From the NCBI RefSeq assembly GCF_900095725.1, contig NZ_FMMP01000006.1:1364001-1428000 (forward strand): a DNA stretch of 64,000 bases, given 5' to 3'. Positions 33,697 through 41,831 of the stretch are shown piece by piece (the first letter of the stretch is position 1; every line of letters begins with the position of its first letter). The position numbers were made by a program, and so were the translations under genes. The stretch comes from Cellulosilyticum sp. I15G10I2 (GTDB taxonomy: Bacteria > Bacillota > Clostridia > Lachnospirales > Cellulosilyticaceae). The notes under the pieces were generated by a model, which saw only the letters and a list, made by a program, of their open reading frames with translations, did no database searches and was not told the DNA's origin.

Positions 33697-33897
33697 TTAT
33701 AATTTAACAACGTTCTCTGCTTGAGCGCCGCGATTACCTTGTGTAATATCAAAGCTTACTGCTTGACCTTCTTCAAGAGCTTTAAATCCATCTCCTTGGA
33801 TTGCTGAGAAATGTACGAATACATCATCACCATCTGCTCTTTCAATAAAACCAAAACCTTTTTCTGCGTTAAACCATTTTACTGTACCTTTATTCAT
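33697..33897 (-). CDS. Cold-shock protein (CspA family)
   Basis: 66 residues, a complete [19 protein letters not shown] (RNP1) and [11 protein letters not shown] (RNP2). RNA chaperone that melts secondary structure and allows translation at low temperature. AGGAGGTG ribosome site. It has its own strong promoter and a ~130-nt leader, usual for cold-shock genes. Confidence 0.95.
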   Translation of the reverse strand: MNKGTVKWFNAEKGFGFIERADGDDVFVHFSAIQGDGFKALEEGQAVSFDITQGNRGAQAENVVKL

Positions 33898-33964
33898 AAT
33901 AAGGCACCTCCTATTTTTTAAAAGTGTGTATCTTCATTGAAACAAAAAATTCACACATTATTAC

Positions 33965-33990
33965 AGATTATATTTTGAAGTATATAATCT
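33965..33990 (-). promoter_or_regulatory. Hairpin in the cold-shock 5' leader
   Basis: 9-bp stem AGATTATAT (33965-33973) with ATATAATCT (33982-33990) within the ~130-nt leader. AT-rich stems of this sort could melt or refold with temperature. Confidence 0.45.
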
Positions 33991-34034
33991 CTAATAACAT
34001 GTGAAAGTTATGGTTACATACGAAATACTTTTTT

Positions 34035-34063
34035 ATTATAGTCTACCCAGATACAAATGTCAA
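34035..34063 (-). promoter_or_regulatory. Consensus sigma-A promoter of the cold-shock gene
   Basis: Minus strand TTGACA (34058-34063), exactly 17 bp, TATAAT (34035-34040): both hexamers perfect. Start predicted near 34028, so the leader is about 130 nt. No other gene lies in 33898-34183. Confidence 0.9.
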
Positions 34064-34113
34064 CCCTTTTTGTTTAAAAATATTGGGCATTTTATTTAAC
34101 AGTATAGGATTTA

Positions 34114-34172
34114 AAAAATAGCTCGTCTATCAAATACATTAAATATCTATACTGGATCAAGGAGCTATTTTT
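34114..34172 (-). terminator. Terminator of the SUV3-like helicase gene
   Basis: 11-bp stem (34114-34124 with 34162-34172), six T on the minus strand, large 37-nt loop that may hold a smaller stem. Confidence 0.6.
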
Positions 34173-34183
34173 CTCATGCTTAA

Positions 34184-35941
34184 CTATAATTTGATAAGCA
34201 GTGTATTTATTTTTTCACTTATTTTACTTCTGCTTTCATAGACCCATTGTTCATCAAAATCAAGACCGAAATTTTTTGAAAACGAGTAGTAAAGATTGAT
34301 CTTTTGGTAATAGACTTCCAGCGCTTCTAAATGCTCTTCTATAAGATGAGGTTTACAAAGAACATCCTTTCTTTTTATAAAATACTCTTTGGTATAGTGT
34401 AAAAGGCATTGCAGGAGTTCTTCCTGTTCTACGTCAAAGGGCAGTTTCATCAGCTTCCACTGATCACTTTCTTTTAATTTATATTTTTTAATATGATCAA
34501 GGATTAAAAGATAATCTCTTACATCCATCTTTCTAAAGTAGTTAAGTGACTCCTCCCTCGTACTCCAAAGTGCAAGTTTTTCCCTGAGTGGCAGCTGTGT
34601 TATTTTCAGCAGTGCTTCACTTGGTCCCACCACAGCCTCATAAATCCAGTCATCTGGTATTTCTAGATTTTCTTTTATAAAGCGATTGTTTCCTATACTC
34701 CCTGCATAACCTGTATCATAAATACCTTTTCTTCCTGCCCTGCCTGCTATTTGCTTAACTTCTTGGGAAGTTAAAAATCTGACTTCATCCCCATCAAATT
34801 TTTTAATATTCATAAAAAGTATTCTTCTTATAGGTAAATTGACTCCCATCCCTATCGCATCTGTTGCAATCAAAATACTATTTTCACCATTAATAAATGC
34901 CTGATACTGCATCCTTCTTACCTCTGGCGGCAAATCACCATAGATGATACTTGCCTTTATGCCTTGTTCTAAATAATATTTTGCGAGTTCTAAAACTCTT
35001 TTCTTAGAAAAAACAACTAAAGCATCTCCTTTTTCGATAGCTTTCAGGTGAAAGGATTTATCCATGACAACGAGCGGCGTATTGCGTACATATTCTTTGA
35101 TCTCATAGTCATCATCACAATCTTTTATAATTTTTAATAATAACGCCTTAGCATTAAACGCCCCGCAAATATGAATTTCCTTACACCTTAAGCCTAATAC
35201 TGCCCTTGTCCAGGCAGCCCCTCTTTGGGCGTCTCCTATCATTTGTATTTCATCGATGACAGCTACATCATAGTCCTCATTTAAATTAAGTTTTTCTACA
35301 GTTGAACTTACGTGGCAGGCATCTTCAATAAGTACTTCTTCTTCTCCTGTTCGCAAGCTACATTTAATACCTTGTTTATTAAGCCTCTCAAAAATTTCAA
35401 GTGCAAGTATTCTAAGCGGCGCCAGATAAACACCTTTCTTACTCTCTTTTAGTCTGCAAATAGCATTATAGGTTTTTCCTGTATTCGTTTCCCCAAGGTG
35501 TAAATAGATTTTTCTTTTTAGAGTTCTTGCCGCTTGATATTCATCTTTAGGGTTTTGTGGAAAATATCTTCTGAACTCATCCGCAACAAGGGCTGGAATA
35601 TGACTTGTCATCAAAACGGCTATAATGCCAGAATTTAAATAATGTGCTTCTTGCCCCTTTATAATATCTTCAAAAGTATAATTAGTCTCATTTCTTTCAT
35701 TATAATCTTCAAGCAGTCTTAGGGAAACATCGTCCAATAGCTCCTTATAGGCTGTATAAACCTCATGAAAATCTTTTAAATGCTTATCTTTTATCTGCAT
35801 CAATGATTTAATCTTTTTTCTAAGGGCAGCCTCATGGGACCATAGATTCGCTGCTTTAGTATTATTTACAATTTCTTTGATTTGCACAAGCTGATCACTA
35901 AGAACTTTAAATTCTCTTTGTTGTTTATGATTTTTTTTCAT
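34184..35941 (-). CDS. SUV3-like DExH RNA helicase
   Basis: 585 residues. Motif I GETNTGKTY, motif II DEIQM (VIDEIQMIGDAQRGAAWTRA), then EIHICGAFNA, motif V TDAIGMGVNLPIRRILF and motif VI QIAGRAGRKG. DEIQ in place of DEAD/DEAH and the following RGxAWTRA identify the SUV3/SUPV3L1 class, best known from mitochondria, where it unwinds RNA for a degrading exonuclease. A ~100-residue helical N-terminal part precedes the core. No nuclease gene is adjacent. AGGGGG ribosome site. Confidence 0.88.
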   Translation of the reverse strand: MKKNHKQQREFKVLSDQLVQIKEIVNNTKAANLWSHEAALRKKIKSLMQIKDKHLKDFHEVYTAYKELLDDVSLRLLEDYNERNETNYTFEDIIKGQEAHYLNSGIIAVLMTSHIPALVADEFRRYFPQNPKDEYQAARTLKRKIYLHLGETNTGKTYNAICRLKESKKGVYLAPLRILALEIFERLNKQGIKCSLRTGEEEVLIEDACHVSSTVEKLNLNEDYDVAVIDEIQMIGDAQRGAAWTRAVLGLRCKEIHICGAFNAKALLLKIIKDCDDDYEIKEYVRNTPLVVMDKSFHLKAIEKGDALVVFSKKRVLELAKYYLEQGIKASIIYGDLPPEVRRMQYQAFINGENSILIATDAIGMGVNLPIRRILFMNIKKFDGDEVRFLTSQEVKQIAGRAGRKGIYDTGYAGSIGNNRFIKENLEIPDDWIYEAVVGPSEALLKITQLPLREKLALWSTREESLNYFRKMDVRDYLLILDHIKKYKLKESDQWKLMKLPFDVEQEELLQCLLHYTKEYFIKRKDVLCKPHLIEEHLEALEVYYQKINLYYSFSKNFGLDFDEQWVYESRSKISEKINTLLIKL

Positions 35942-36088
35942 AGTACCCCCTTTTCATCCGGTTTATAATGTGTACAATTTATAAGCTATAAGTTATTATC
36001 TGTACTCCTAATATTGATTTATTCTTCCATATCATTCCATATACTTTTATCATATATTATAAAGAATACCTATCTTAGGAGCTATTTT

Positions 36089-36538
36089 ATGAAAAAAATT
36101 AATCCCAATAAAGTTTTTACCGAATATCTTAGCCCGCTCACTAACATATCACCTCTTAAAGGACGCAAATATACCATGACTCATTCCGATGATACAGGAG
36201 ATCTTTTTGTGACTATTGGCCTTACTTATGCGGAAGATCAAATAAACCCTACACGAGATGAAGTACTTCTTGAACTTCTAAGCAAAAACAACAAACCTAT
36301 TTTCTATGGAAAAGTTTTAGTAGATGACGAGAATATCAAAGACAATATACGTATTCGCAATGCTATTTTTCTAAAAGAAATGCCTACAGCCCTTCAAGCT
36401 ATAAGATATGCTGATCGTGCATTGTTTGAAAAATATCCACTCCTTGACCAAGTTCCAATATATATTCAGTTTAGTTCCACTAAGCCTCAATTTAACAAGC
36501 TCCGCTATTTTGGAACCATGAAAAACTATCGCATTTAG
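36089..36538 (+). CDS. Staygreen (SGR) family protein
   Basis: 149 residues, cytoplasmic. INPNKVFTEYLSPL at the start, RKYTMTHSDDTGDLFVTIG, an acidic RDEVLLELL stretch and the ending LRYFGTMKNYR match the Staygreen family (PF12638), whose plant members remove magnesium from chlorophyll a. Bacterial homologues occur in non-photosynthetic Firmicutes and their natural substrate is unclear. ATG at 36089 has AGGAG seven bases upstream. Single-gene unit, divergent from the helicase. Confidence 0.82.
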   Translation: MKKINPNKVFTEYLSPLTNISPLKGRKYTMTHSDDTGDLFVTIGLTYAEDQINPTRDEVLLELLSKNNKPIFYGKVLVDDENIKDNIRIRNAIFLKEMPTALQAIRYADRALFEKYPLLDQVPIYIQFSSTKPQFNKLRYFGTMKNYRI

Positions 36539-36569
36539 TACTCACGCCTATAAAGATATAGATTTGTCA

Positions 36570-36598
36570 TTGAATTTTAGAATTTTATTTAGTATAAT
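36570..36598 (+). promoter_or_regulatory. Promoter placed just before a terminator, upstream of folC
   Basis: TTGAAT (36570-36575), 17-bp spacer, TATAAT (36593-36598). The expected start near 36605 is only about 6 bp before the stem of the terminator at 36611. Confidence 0.65.
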
Positions 36599-36610
36599 CC
36601 AACTAGAGTT

Positions 36611-36640
36611 GTCCTTAAATAGCGTTTAAGGACTTTTTTT
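36611..36640 (+). terminator. Terminator/attenuator between Staygreen gene and folC
   Basis: Perfect 9-bp stem GTCCTTAAA / TTTAAGGAC (36611-36619, 36625-36633), 5-nt loop, seven T. It ends the Staygreen transcript and would also cut any transcript from the promoter at 36570 after ~35 nt. Confidence 0.85.
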
Positions 36641-36659
36641 GTTATTACACATTTAGTCA

Positions 36660-37958
36660 ATGAAAGGGGGTATTTATATTATTTATAAATCCTCAGAACA
36701 CTATTTAGCTTATTTAGATACTTTAGGCTCTCATCCTGGACTTGAATCTATCCTCGAACTCTTAGACCGCCTGGATAATCCTCAGCAGATGCTTCAGTGT
36801 ATTCATATAGCCGGTACCAATGGCAAAGGCTCAGTAGCTGCCTATTTAACCTCTATTCTTATGGAAGCAGATTATCAAGTGGGTACATTTACCTCTCCTG
36901 AGATTAATACGATTCGTGAGACTATTTGTATCAATACGCATTTTATTTCACCTTCTGACTTTGATACTTATCTGCAGCATATCAAATTGCATTGCGAACA
37001 GATGGTACAAAATGGACTGCGGCATCCTACACGCTTTGAAGTATTAACTGCCCTTAGCTTTCTGTATTTTAAAGATAAAGGCTGCAGTGCAGTGGTTCTA
37101 GAGGCTGGTATGGGCGGACGACTGGATGCTACAAACGTTCTGTCTGACCCGCTTTGCTGCGTTATTACTGCTGTTGCATTAGATCATATGTCGTTTTTAG
37201 GCAATACGCTAGAAGCTATAGCTTATGAGAAAAGTGGGATTATCAAGCCATATTCCCCTGTTGTCGTATACCCTGCAACAGACTCAGTCTATGAAGTATT
37301 TGAGCAGATCTGTAAACAAAACAATGCCCCGCTTACAGTTTTAGACTTAGACAGACTGAACCTCGTAAGTTATGATCTATCTGGACAAGTTTTCTCTTAT
37401 AAAGATTATTCAAATATTAAAACCCCACTCCTTGGAGAACATCAAATACGCAATGCTGCACTTGCAATTGAAGTCGTAGAGGTATTAAAGCAAAGAGGAA
37501 TTATGATAAGTACAGAAGCCCTATACCAAGGATTAGCTCAGGCACACTGGCCTGGAAGGTTTGAAAAAATTAATGATAACCCTTTATTTTTTATTGATGG
37601 GGCTCATAATGTGCAAGGGGCCAAAGCGCTTGCAAGAACCATTGATGCATACTGCAAAAACAAAAAAATTATTTTTATCATGGGACTGCTTCAAGATAAA
37701 GACTATGCTGCAATCAGTAAGCTTACAGCCCCCTTAGCAGATCATATTTTCCTTGTAAAACCATCAAATCCTAGAGCTATGGACCCCCATACCCTTAAGC
37801 TTGAAGTACAAAAATACTGTTCTGAGGTTACGGTTTGTGACTGTGTTGCCACAGCGGTTCATATGGCCCTTAAGTATGCCTCTTCCGAGGATGTTATTAT
37901 TGCATTTGGCTCTTTATACTTTATAGGCCAAGTGCCTACAGCTCTTAAGTCTTTATAA
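36660..37958 (+). CDS. folC: FolC: folylpolyglutamate / dihydrofolate synthase
   Basis: 432 residues from the ATG at 36660. P-loop GTNGKGSVAAYL, EAGMGGRLDATNV, TAVALDHMSFLG (metal loop), DGAHNVQGA and GLLQDKD are the standard FolC motifs. Adds glutamates to folate and/or makes dihydrofolate. The ATG has no ribosome site before it; an AAAGGGGG lies four bases downstream of the ATG and sits seven bases before an in-frame ATT (36678), so the true start may be this rare codon. Followed 25 bp later by folT. Confidence 0.93.
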   Translation: MKGGIYIIYKSSEHYLAYLDTLGSHPGLESILELLDRLDNPQQMLQCIHIAGTNGKGSVAAYLTSILMEADYQVGTFTSPEINTIRETICINTHFISPSDFDTYLQHIKLHCEQMVQNGLRHPTRFEVLTALSFLYFKDKGCSAVVLEAGMGGRLDATNVLSDPLCCVITAVALDHMSFLGNTLEAIAYEKSGIIKPYSPVVVYPATDSVYEVFEQICKQNNAPLTVLDLDRLNLVSYDLSGQVFSYKDYSNIKTPLLGEHQIRNAALAIEVVEVLKQRGIMISTEALYQGLAQAHWPGRFEKINDNPLFFIDGAHNVQGAKALARTIDAYCKNKKIIFIMGLLQDKDYAAISKLTAPLADHIFLVKPSNPRAMDPHTLKLEVQKYCSEVTVCDCVATAVHMALKYASSEDVIIAFGSLYFIGQVPTALKSL

Positions 37959-37983
37959 TTTATTGATAGAAAGGACTTCTCCT

Positions 37984-38496
37984 ATGAAACAACACTTACG
38001 TACTAAAAACATAGCTATTATAGGCATGCTGATTGCATTAGATATTATTTTCACACGTTTTTGGATGATTCAAACACCTCAAATTAGGATTTCACTTGGT
38101 TTCTTTGCTATTGCTATGATTGGTATGCTCTATGGTCCCATGATAGCCGGCATCGCTGCTGGATTATCTGATATTGTAGGATGGTTTATGCATCCCTATG
38201 CACCTTTTTTTCCAGGTTTTACACTTACAGCTATTGTGACTGGAGTGATCTTTGGATACTTTCTGCATAAACCCCATACGCCTTTACGTTCTTATATTTT
38301 CAGCGCGATTTGCGTAACCTTGGTTTGTGACACACTGCTCAATACTCTATGGCTGTCACTTATACAAAATGTTCCGTTTATAAGTTTAATTATTACACGG
38401 GGTATTAAAATTGCTGTGATGTTTATTCTTTATATTGCTATCTTGCCAATTGTTTGTGAAAAAATAAAATTATTAGTAAAGACTCATGTTATTTAA
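37984..38496 (+). CDS. folT: FolT-like ECF transporter substrate-binding (S) component
   Basis: 170 residues, five or six membrane segments. N-terminal IAIIGMLIALDIIFTRF, then GLSDIVGWFMHP and FFPGFTLTAIVTGVIFGYFL, typical of the folate family of ECF S-components. Needs the shared EcfA/A'/T module, not in this window. ATG at 37984 has AAAGGA eight bases upstream. Operon with folC, matching uptake and polyglutamylation of folate. Confidence 0.88.
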   Translation: MKQHLRTKNIAIIGMLIALDIIFTRFWMIQTPQIRISLGFFAIAMIGMLYGPMIAGIAAGLSDIVGWFMHPYAPFFPGFTLTAIVTGVIFGYFLHKPHTPLRSYIFSAICVTLVCDTLLNTLWLSLIQNVPFISLIITRGIKIAVMFILYIAILPIVCEKIKLLVKTHVI

Positions 38497-38524
38497 AAGT
38501 ACTAAGCCCTAGGCTCTCATTACA

Positions 38525-38578
38525 AAAGCTGCCTTGCTATTGTTATAATTTCTACAATAACAATAGCAAGGCAGCTTT
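38525..38578. terminator. Terminator after folC-folT
   Basis: Perfect 22-bp stem (38525-38546 with 38557-38578), 10-nt loop. Little U tract on the plus side, so it may work in both directions or as a stabiliser. Confidence 0.7.
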
Positions 38579-38591
38579 AAGCATTATTTAA

Positions 38592-38735
38592 CTAATTTTT
38601 TTCATGTTTCCCATCATGTGTCCCAATTTTATGACCACTTATAATACCTGCGTCTTCATTATCTTTAGGTGCTATCTTCCTTAGTTCTGGATTACTCTTT
38701 GGTCTGTCTTTCATTCTGTTTTTATTATTATTCAT
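38592..38735 (-). CDS. Small hydrophilic protein (47 aa)
   Basis: 47 codons: starts MNNNKNRMKDRPKS and ends IGTHDGKHEKN; strongly charged, Asn/Lys-rich, no membrane segment or cysteine. GAGAGGAAG lies about ten bases before the ATG. I do not recognise a family. The plausible ribosome site, clean stop and fit between two annotated units support it, but its size makes a chance frame possible. Confidence 0.45.
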   Translation of the reverse strand: MNNNKNRMKDRPKSNPELRKIAPKDNEDAGIISGHKIGTHDGKHEKN

Positions 38736-38806
38736 TGCAATCTTCTTCCTCTCAATTAAAATGCATACTCTGCTTATTTAGTATGAAATTAAATGGAAAA
38801 ATTTAT

Positions 38807-40006
38807 TCAATCATCTAATTTTTTGATAAAAACAACCTTTAGATAGTTTCCTTCTTTAAATGCTTCAATCGTTTTAAAGTCTTCTGGCAGTGTAAACTCT
38901 TCTAAAAGCTTATAGCGCTTCTGCATTTCCTTAAATGCGGTATCAATAAATCCCTTAAACTTATTCATATTAAAAGCACTGCAATTTGTAGAAGCAACTA
39001 TGATTCCATTTAGTGCTGTAATTGCAATTGCTTCTTTTAGTAAGTCCTTATAATCTTTTTGGGCACTAAAAGTAAACTTCTTAGATCTTGCAAAACTTGG
39101 GGGATCAAGAATAACCATATCAAATTTCAACTTTTTTCTAACTGCATATTTAAAGTATTTAAAAACATCTTCCACAATAATATCTTGTGTGCCTGGATCA
39201 ATAGCATTTATCGAAAATTGCTCTTCTGTTTTACTAAGGCTTCTGTTTGCAAGGTCTACACTTGTTGTTTTAACCGCACCTCCAAGTTTTGCAAAAACTG
39301 AAAAAGCTCCTGTATAAGAAAAAGTATTCAGAACCGTTCTGCTCTTTGCATAGTGATCTCGGATCAGCTTTCTAACCTCTCTTTGATCTAAAAATACGCC
39401 TACCATAGCGCCTTCATTTAAATACACCGCAAAATTTACACCATTTTCTTTTATAATGAGAGGAAAGTCTGGCTCTTCCCCATAAACAAAATCATTCTCT
39501 TCAATATATTTACCTTGTTCATCAAATCGCTTTTTCTGATAAATTCCTTTAATCGGGGTAACTTTTTTAAGACTCCTAACCACTTGCTCTTTAAACTTGT
39601 AAATACCTTCACTATACCAATTGATCACATAAAACCCATCAAAATAATCAATTGTAAGTCCCCCTATGCCATCTCCTTCTCCATTAAATACGCGAAAGGC
39701 TGTGGTTTGGTCATTATTAAAGAATGCTTTTCTTTGCCCTATAGCCCTTTTAATCTTCTGCTCAAAAAACGAATCATCTATGAGCTCACTCTCGTCTTTA
39801 CTAAGTACCCAGCCATATCCTTTATTTTGTCTGCCGTAATATCCTTTAGCTATAAAATGATGCTTTACATCATAAAGGTTAATAATTGTTCCCTCTTCAT
39901 GCATATCCTCAAGGTTTATAATAGCTTCCTTTGCAATAAGCGGGCAGCCTTCCTTAAACGCTCCTACAAATGACTGCTTAATTTTTAATTTGATTTCTGT
40001 TTTCAT
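38807..40006 (-). CDS. Class I rRNA large-subunit methyltransferase (RlmI/RlmK-like)
   Basis: 399 residues: N-terminal PUA-like domain, an EEHO-type middle (AFRVFNGEGDGIGGLTIDYF), then a Rossmann methyltransferase with VLNTFSYTGAFSVFAKLGGA (SAM site) and VILDPPSFARSKK (DPPSF catalytic loop). This is the 5-methylcytosine-type enzyme acting on 23S rRNA (RlmI, m5C1962 in E. coli). Exact position in this organism is inferred. Single gene. Confidence 0.92.
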   Translation of the reverse strand: MKTEIKLKIKQSFVGAFKEGCPLIAKEAIINLEDMHEEGTIINLYDVKHHFIAKGYYGRQNKGYGWVLSKDESELIDDSFFEQKIKRAIGQRKAFFNNDQTTAFRVFNGEGDGIGGLTIDYFDGFYVINWYSEGIYKFKEQVVRSLKKVTPIKGIYQKKRFDEQGKYIEENDFVYGEEPDFPLIIKENGVNFAVYLNEGAMVGVFLDQREVRKLIRDHYAKSRTVLNTFSYTGAFSVFAKLGGAVKTTSVDLANRSLSKTEEQFSINAIDPGTQDIIVEDVFKYFKYAVRKKLKFDMVILDPPSFARSKKFTFSAQKDYKDLLKEAIAITALNGIIVASTNCSAFNMNKFKGFIDTAFKEMQKRYKLLEEFTLPEDFKTIEAFKEGNYLKVVFIKKLDD

Positions 40007-40193
40007 CTACTGACCTTCTTTTCTTCTGTTTGTTCTGCGTATATTATACACTATTCTCATCCATTTTCATCCTAAAACAAGTTTTCTTTCATTAATTTTT
40101 TATACGTTGATAGCATTCTATCTACTTTATAATCTAATCTCTGCATGACCTAAACTGCCTCAATATCACTTGTATAATTTCTGCCTATATGCA

Positions 40194-40222
40194 TTGCATA
40201 CCACTAACAGCAGTGGTATAAT
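40194..40222 (+). promoter_or_regulatory. Promoter with operator-like dyad in the spacer
   Basis: TTGCAT (40194-40199), 17 bp, TATAAT (40217-40222). The spacer contains ATACCACT-AACAGC-AGTGGTAT (40198-40219), an 8-bp inverted repeat that touches both hexamers, so a bound dimer would exclude polymerase. Confidence 0.75.
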
Positions 40223-40265
40223 CATTACAATAAAAAAGTTATTCTACCTAAAGGAGATGAAATCT

Positions 40266-40445
40266 ATGAGTATTAAAGAAAATGTACTAGAAGTTATGAA
40301 AAAAGCTGGTAAACCCGTAAGTGCTGGTGAGGTTGAAAAACTTTCTGGTTTAGACCGTAAAGAAATTGATAAGGCCTTCAAAGAATTAAAACAAGAAAAT
40401 GCTATTATTTCGCCAGTCCGCTGCAAATGGACGCCTGCAGAATAA
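40266..40445 (+). CDS. Small winged-helix DNA-binding protein (59 aa)
   Basis: 59 residues, essentially one helix-turn-helix: VLEVMKKAGKPVSAGEVEKL, then LDRKEIDKAFKELKQENAI and a short wing (SPVRCKWTPAE). Similar in layout to the DNA-binding half of MarR/DnaD-like or anaerobic-pathway regulators. ATG at 40266 is eight bases after AAAGGAG. The dyad in its own promoter suggests autorepression; not shown. Confidence 0.78.
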   Translation: MSIKENVLEVMKKAGKPVSAGEVEKLSGLDRKEIDKAFKELKQENAIISPVRCKWTPAE

Positions 40446-40459
40446 TCTAAATAGAAAAA

Positions 40460-40500
40460 AGCACCCTAAACTTTAATCGAAGTCTTGGGGTGCTGTTTTA
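40460..40500. terminator. Bidirectional terminator between the winged-helix gene and cysK
   Basis: AGCACCC (40460-40466) pairs with GGGTGCT (40488-40494), extended imperfectly inward; flanked by AAAAAA and TTTTATTTT. Confidence 0.75.
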
Positions 40501-40544
40501 TTTTAATGCTTATTTATTTTGATACTTATTTGTGTTTATCTTAC

Positions 40545-41480
40545 CTAGGCTTCTGTATAAAGCGTTGTGGATAAATATCTTTCTCCTGTATCCGGAAGCA
40601 GAACAACAATATTTTTCCCTTTGTTTTCTGGACGTTTTGCAATTTGAGTGGCAGCATATGCCGCCGCCCCTGATGAAATCCCTACTAATAACCCTTCTGA
40701 ACGAGCAAGTGCTCTAGAAGTCTCAAAAGCTTCTTCATTTTTAACTTGGAAGATCTCATCTACTACCTTTAGATTTAAGTTATCTGGTATAAATCCAGCG
40801 CCTATGCCTTGGATTTTATGTGGTCCTTTTGCACCACCAGATAAAACAGGTGAATCTGTTGGCTCAACAGCAACGATTTTAACATTAGGATTTTTTTGTT
40901 TTAAAACTTCTCCTACGCCCGTTATGGTTCCCCCTGTACCTACACCGCCGACGAAAATATCTATGTTACCTTCTGTATCTCTCCAGATTTCTTCTGCAGT
41001 TGTATTTCTATGAATTTCTGGGTTCGCAGGATTTTTAAATTGCTGAAGTAGTACTGCGTTTTCGGTTTGTGCTACAATCTCTTCGGCTTTCTTTATAGCG
41101 CCACCCATCCCTTCAGGTCCTGGTGTTAAAACAAGCTCAGCACCTAATGCTTTTAAAAGATTTCTTCTTTCAACACTAAAAGTCTCTGGTAACGTAATAA
41201 TGAGTTTATAGCCTTTTGCTGCTGCAACAAAAGCAAGCGCAATCCCCGTATTCCCACTAGTTGGTTCAACAATCACTGTATCTTTATTAATAAGACCCTT
41301 ATCTTCAGCATCTTTAATCATTGCATAACCTATTCTATCTTTTACACTAGAGGCTGGATTAAACGATTCTAGTTTAGCTATTATAGTTGCTTCTGTTCCT
41401 TTTTGCTCATTATAGTTACTAAGCTCTAATAAAGGGGTGTTACCAATTAAATCTGTTAAATTCTTTGCTATTTTACTCAT
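40545..41480 (-). CDS. cysK: Cysteine synthase A (O-acetylserine sulfhydrylase)
   Basis: 311 residues. PLP lysine Lys47 in [36 protein letters not shown] (phosphate cup) and a C-terminal ending LYTEA. Makes cysteine from O-acetylserine and sulfide. The usual CysE-binding C-terminus is expected but no cysE is nearby. GGAGGAG ribosome site. Preceded by a ~145-nt leader from a good promoter, implying post-initiation control. Confidence 0.95.
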   Translation of the reverse strand: MSKIAKNLTDLIGNTPLLELSNYNEQKGTEATIIAKLESFNPASSVKDRIGYAMIKDAEDKGLINKDTVIVEPTSGNTGIALAFVAAAKGYKLIITLPETFSVERRNLLKALGAELVLTPGPEGMGGAIKKAEEIVAQTENAVLLQQFKNPANPEIHRNTTAEEIWRDTEGNIDIFVGGVGTGGTITGVGEVLKQKNPNVKIVAVEPTDSPVLSGGAKGPHKIQGIGAGFIPDNLNLKVVDEIFQVKNEEAFETSRALARSEGLLVGISSGAAAYAATQIAKRPENKGKNIVVLLPDTGERYLSTTLYTEA

Positions 41481-41536
41481 GTGATCTCCTCCGTTTTTTT
41501 AATTGTATTTTTTTAAACCAAATGAATACATTCCTA

Positions 41537-41569
41537 TTAGCATATGCAAGTCAGCCATCCCATACTCAT
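41537..41569 (-). CDS. Possible leader peptide of cysK (MSMGWLTCIC)
   Basis: Ten codons in the cysK leader ending Cys-Ile-Cys-stop. The Cys codons beside the stop suit ribosome-stalling control by cysteine. Against it: no clear ribosome site (an AGGAAG lies ~25 bases upstream) and no strong terminator after it. Confidence 0.3.
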   Translation of the reverse strand: MSMGWLTCIC

Positions 41570-41633
41570 TTTTTCATACTATTTTATTGCTTAGCTGCTT
41601 CCTATATATGAATATTATTGAATTATTTACTTA

Positions 41634-41662
41634 AGTATAACTCTAACAAATTTATTCGTCAA
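41634..41662 (-). promoter_or_regulatory. Promoter of cysK
   Basis: Minus strand TTGACG (41657-41662), 17 bp, TATACT (41634-41639). Start near 41627. The intergenic region 41481-41831 otherwise shows only the leader and AT-rich sequence; no T-box or SAM riboswitch core was seen. Confidence 0.75.
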
Positions 41663-41831
41663 TACATTTCCTACAATTTCTATATATTTAGTTGGTTTTA
41701 ATTTTATTTTCTTCGATATCCTTTATCAGAAATATTTCCATTATAATTTTTTTCACTTTATCCCATACTATAATTGAAGTTGTTTCTCTTATAATTAAGA
41801 GTGTACTATTTGCCAAGAAAGGAATAATTCC

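Noticed and set aside
36541-36660. THF riboswitch upstream of folC-folT
   Set aside because: The stretch between promoter and terminator is only a few bases, and no conserved riboswitch core is seen.
39515-39973. 152-codon plus-strand frame inside the methyltransferase gene
   Set aside because: Antisense to a well-conserved enzyme; no ribosome site and no recognisable protein features.
41481-41627. T-box or SAM riboswitch in the cysK leader
   Set aside because: No T-box sequence, specifier stem or SAM-I core, and no terminator stem with a U tract.
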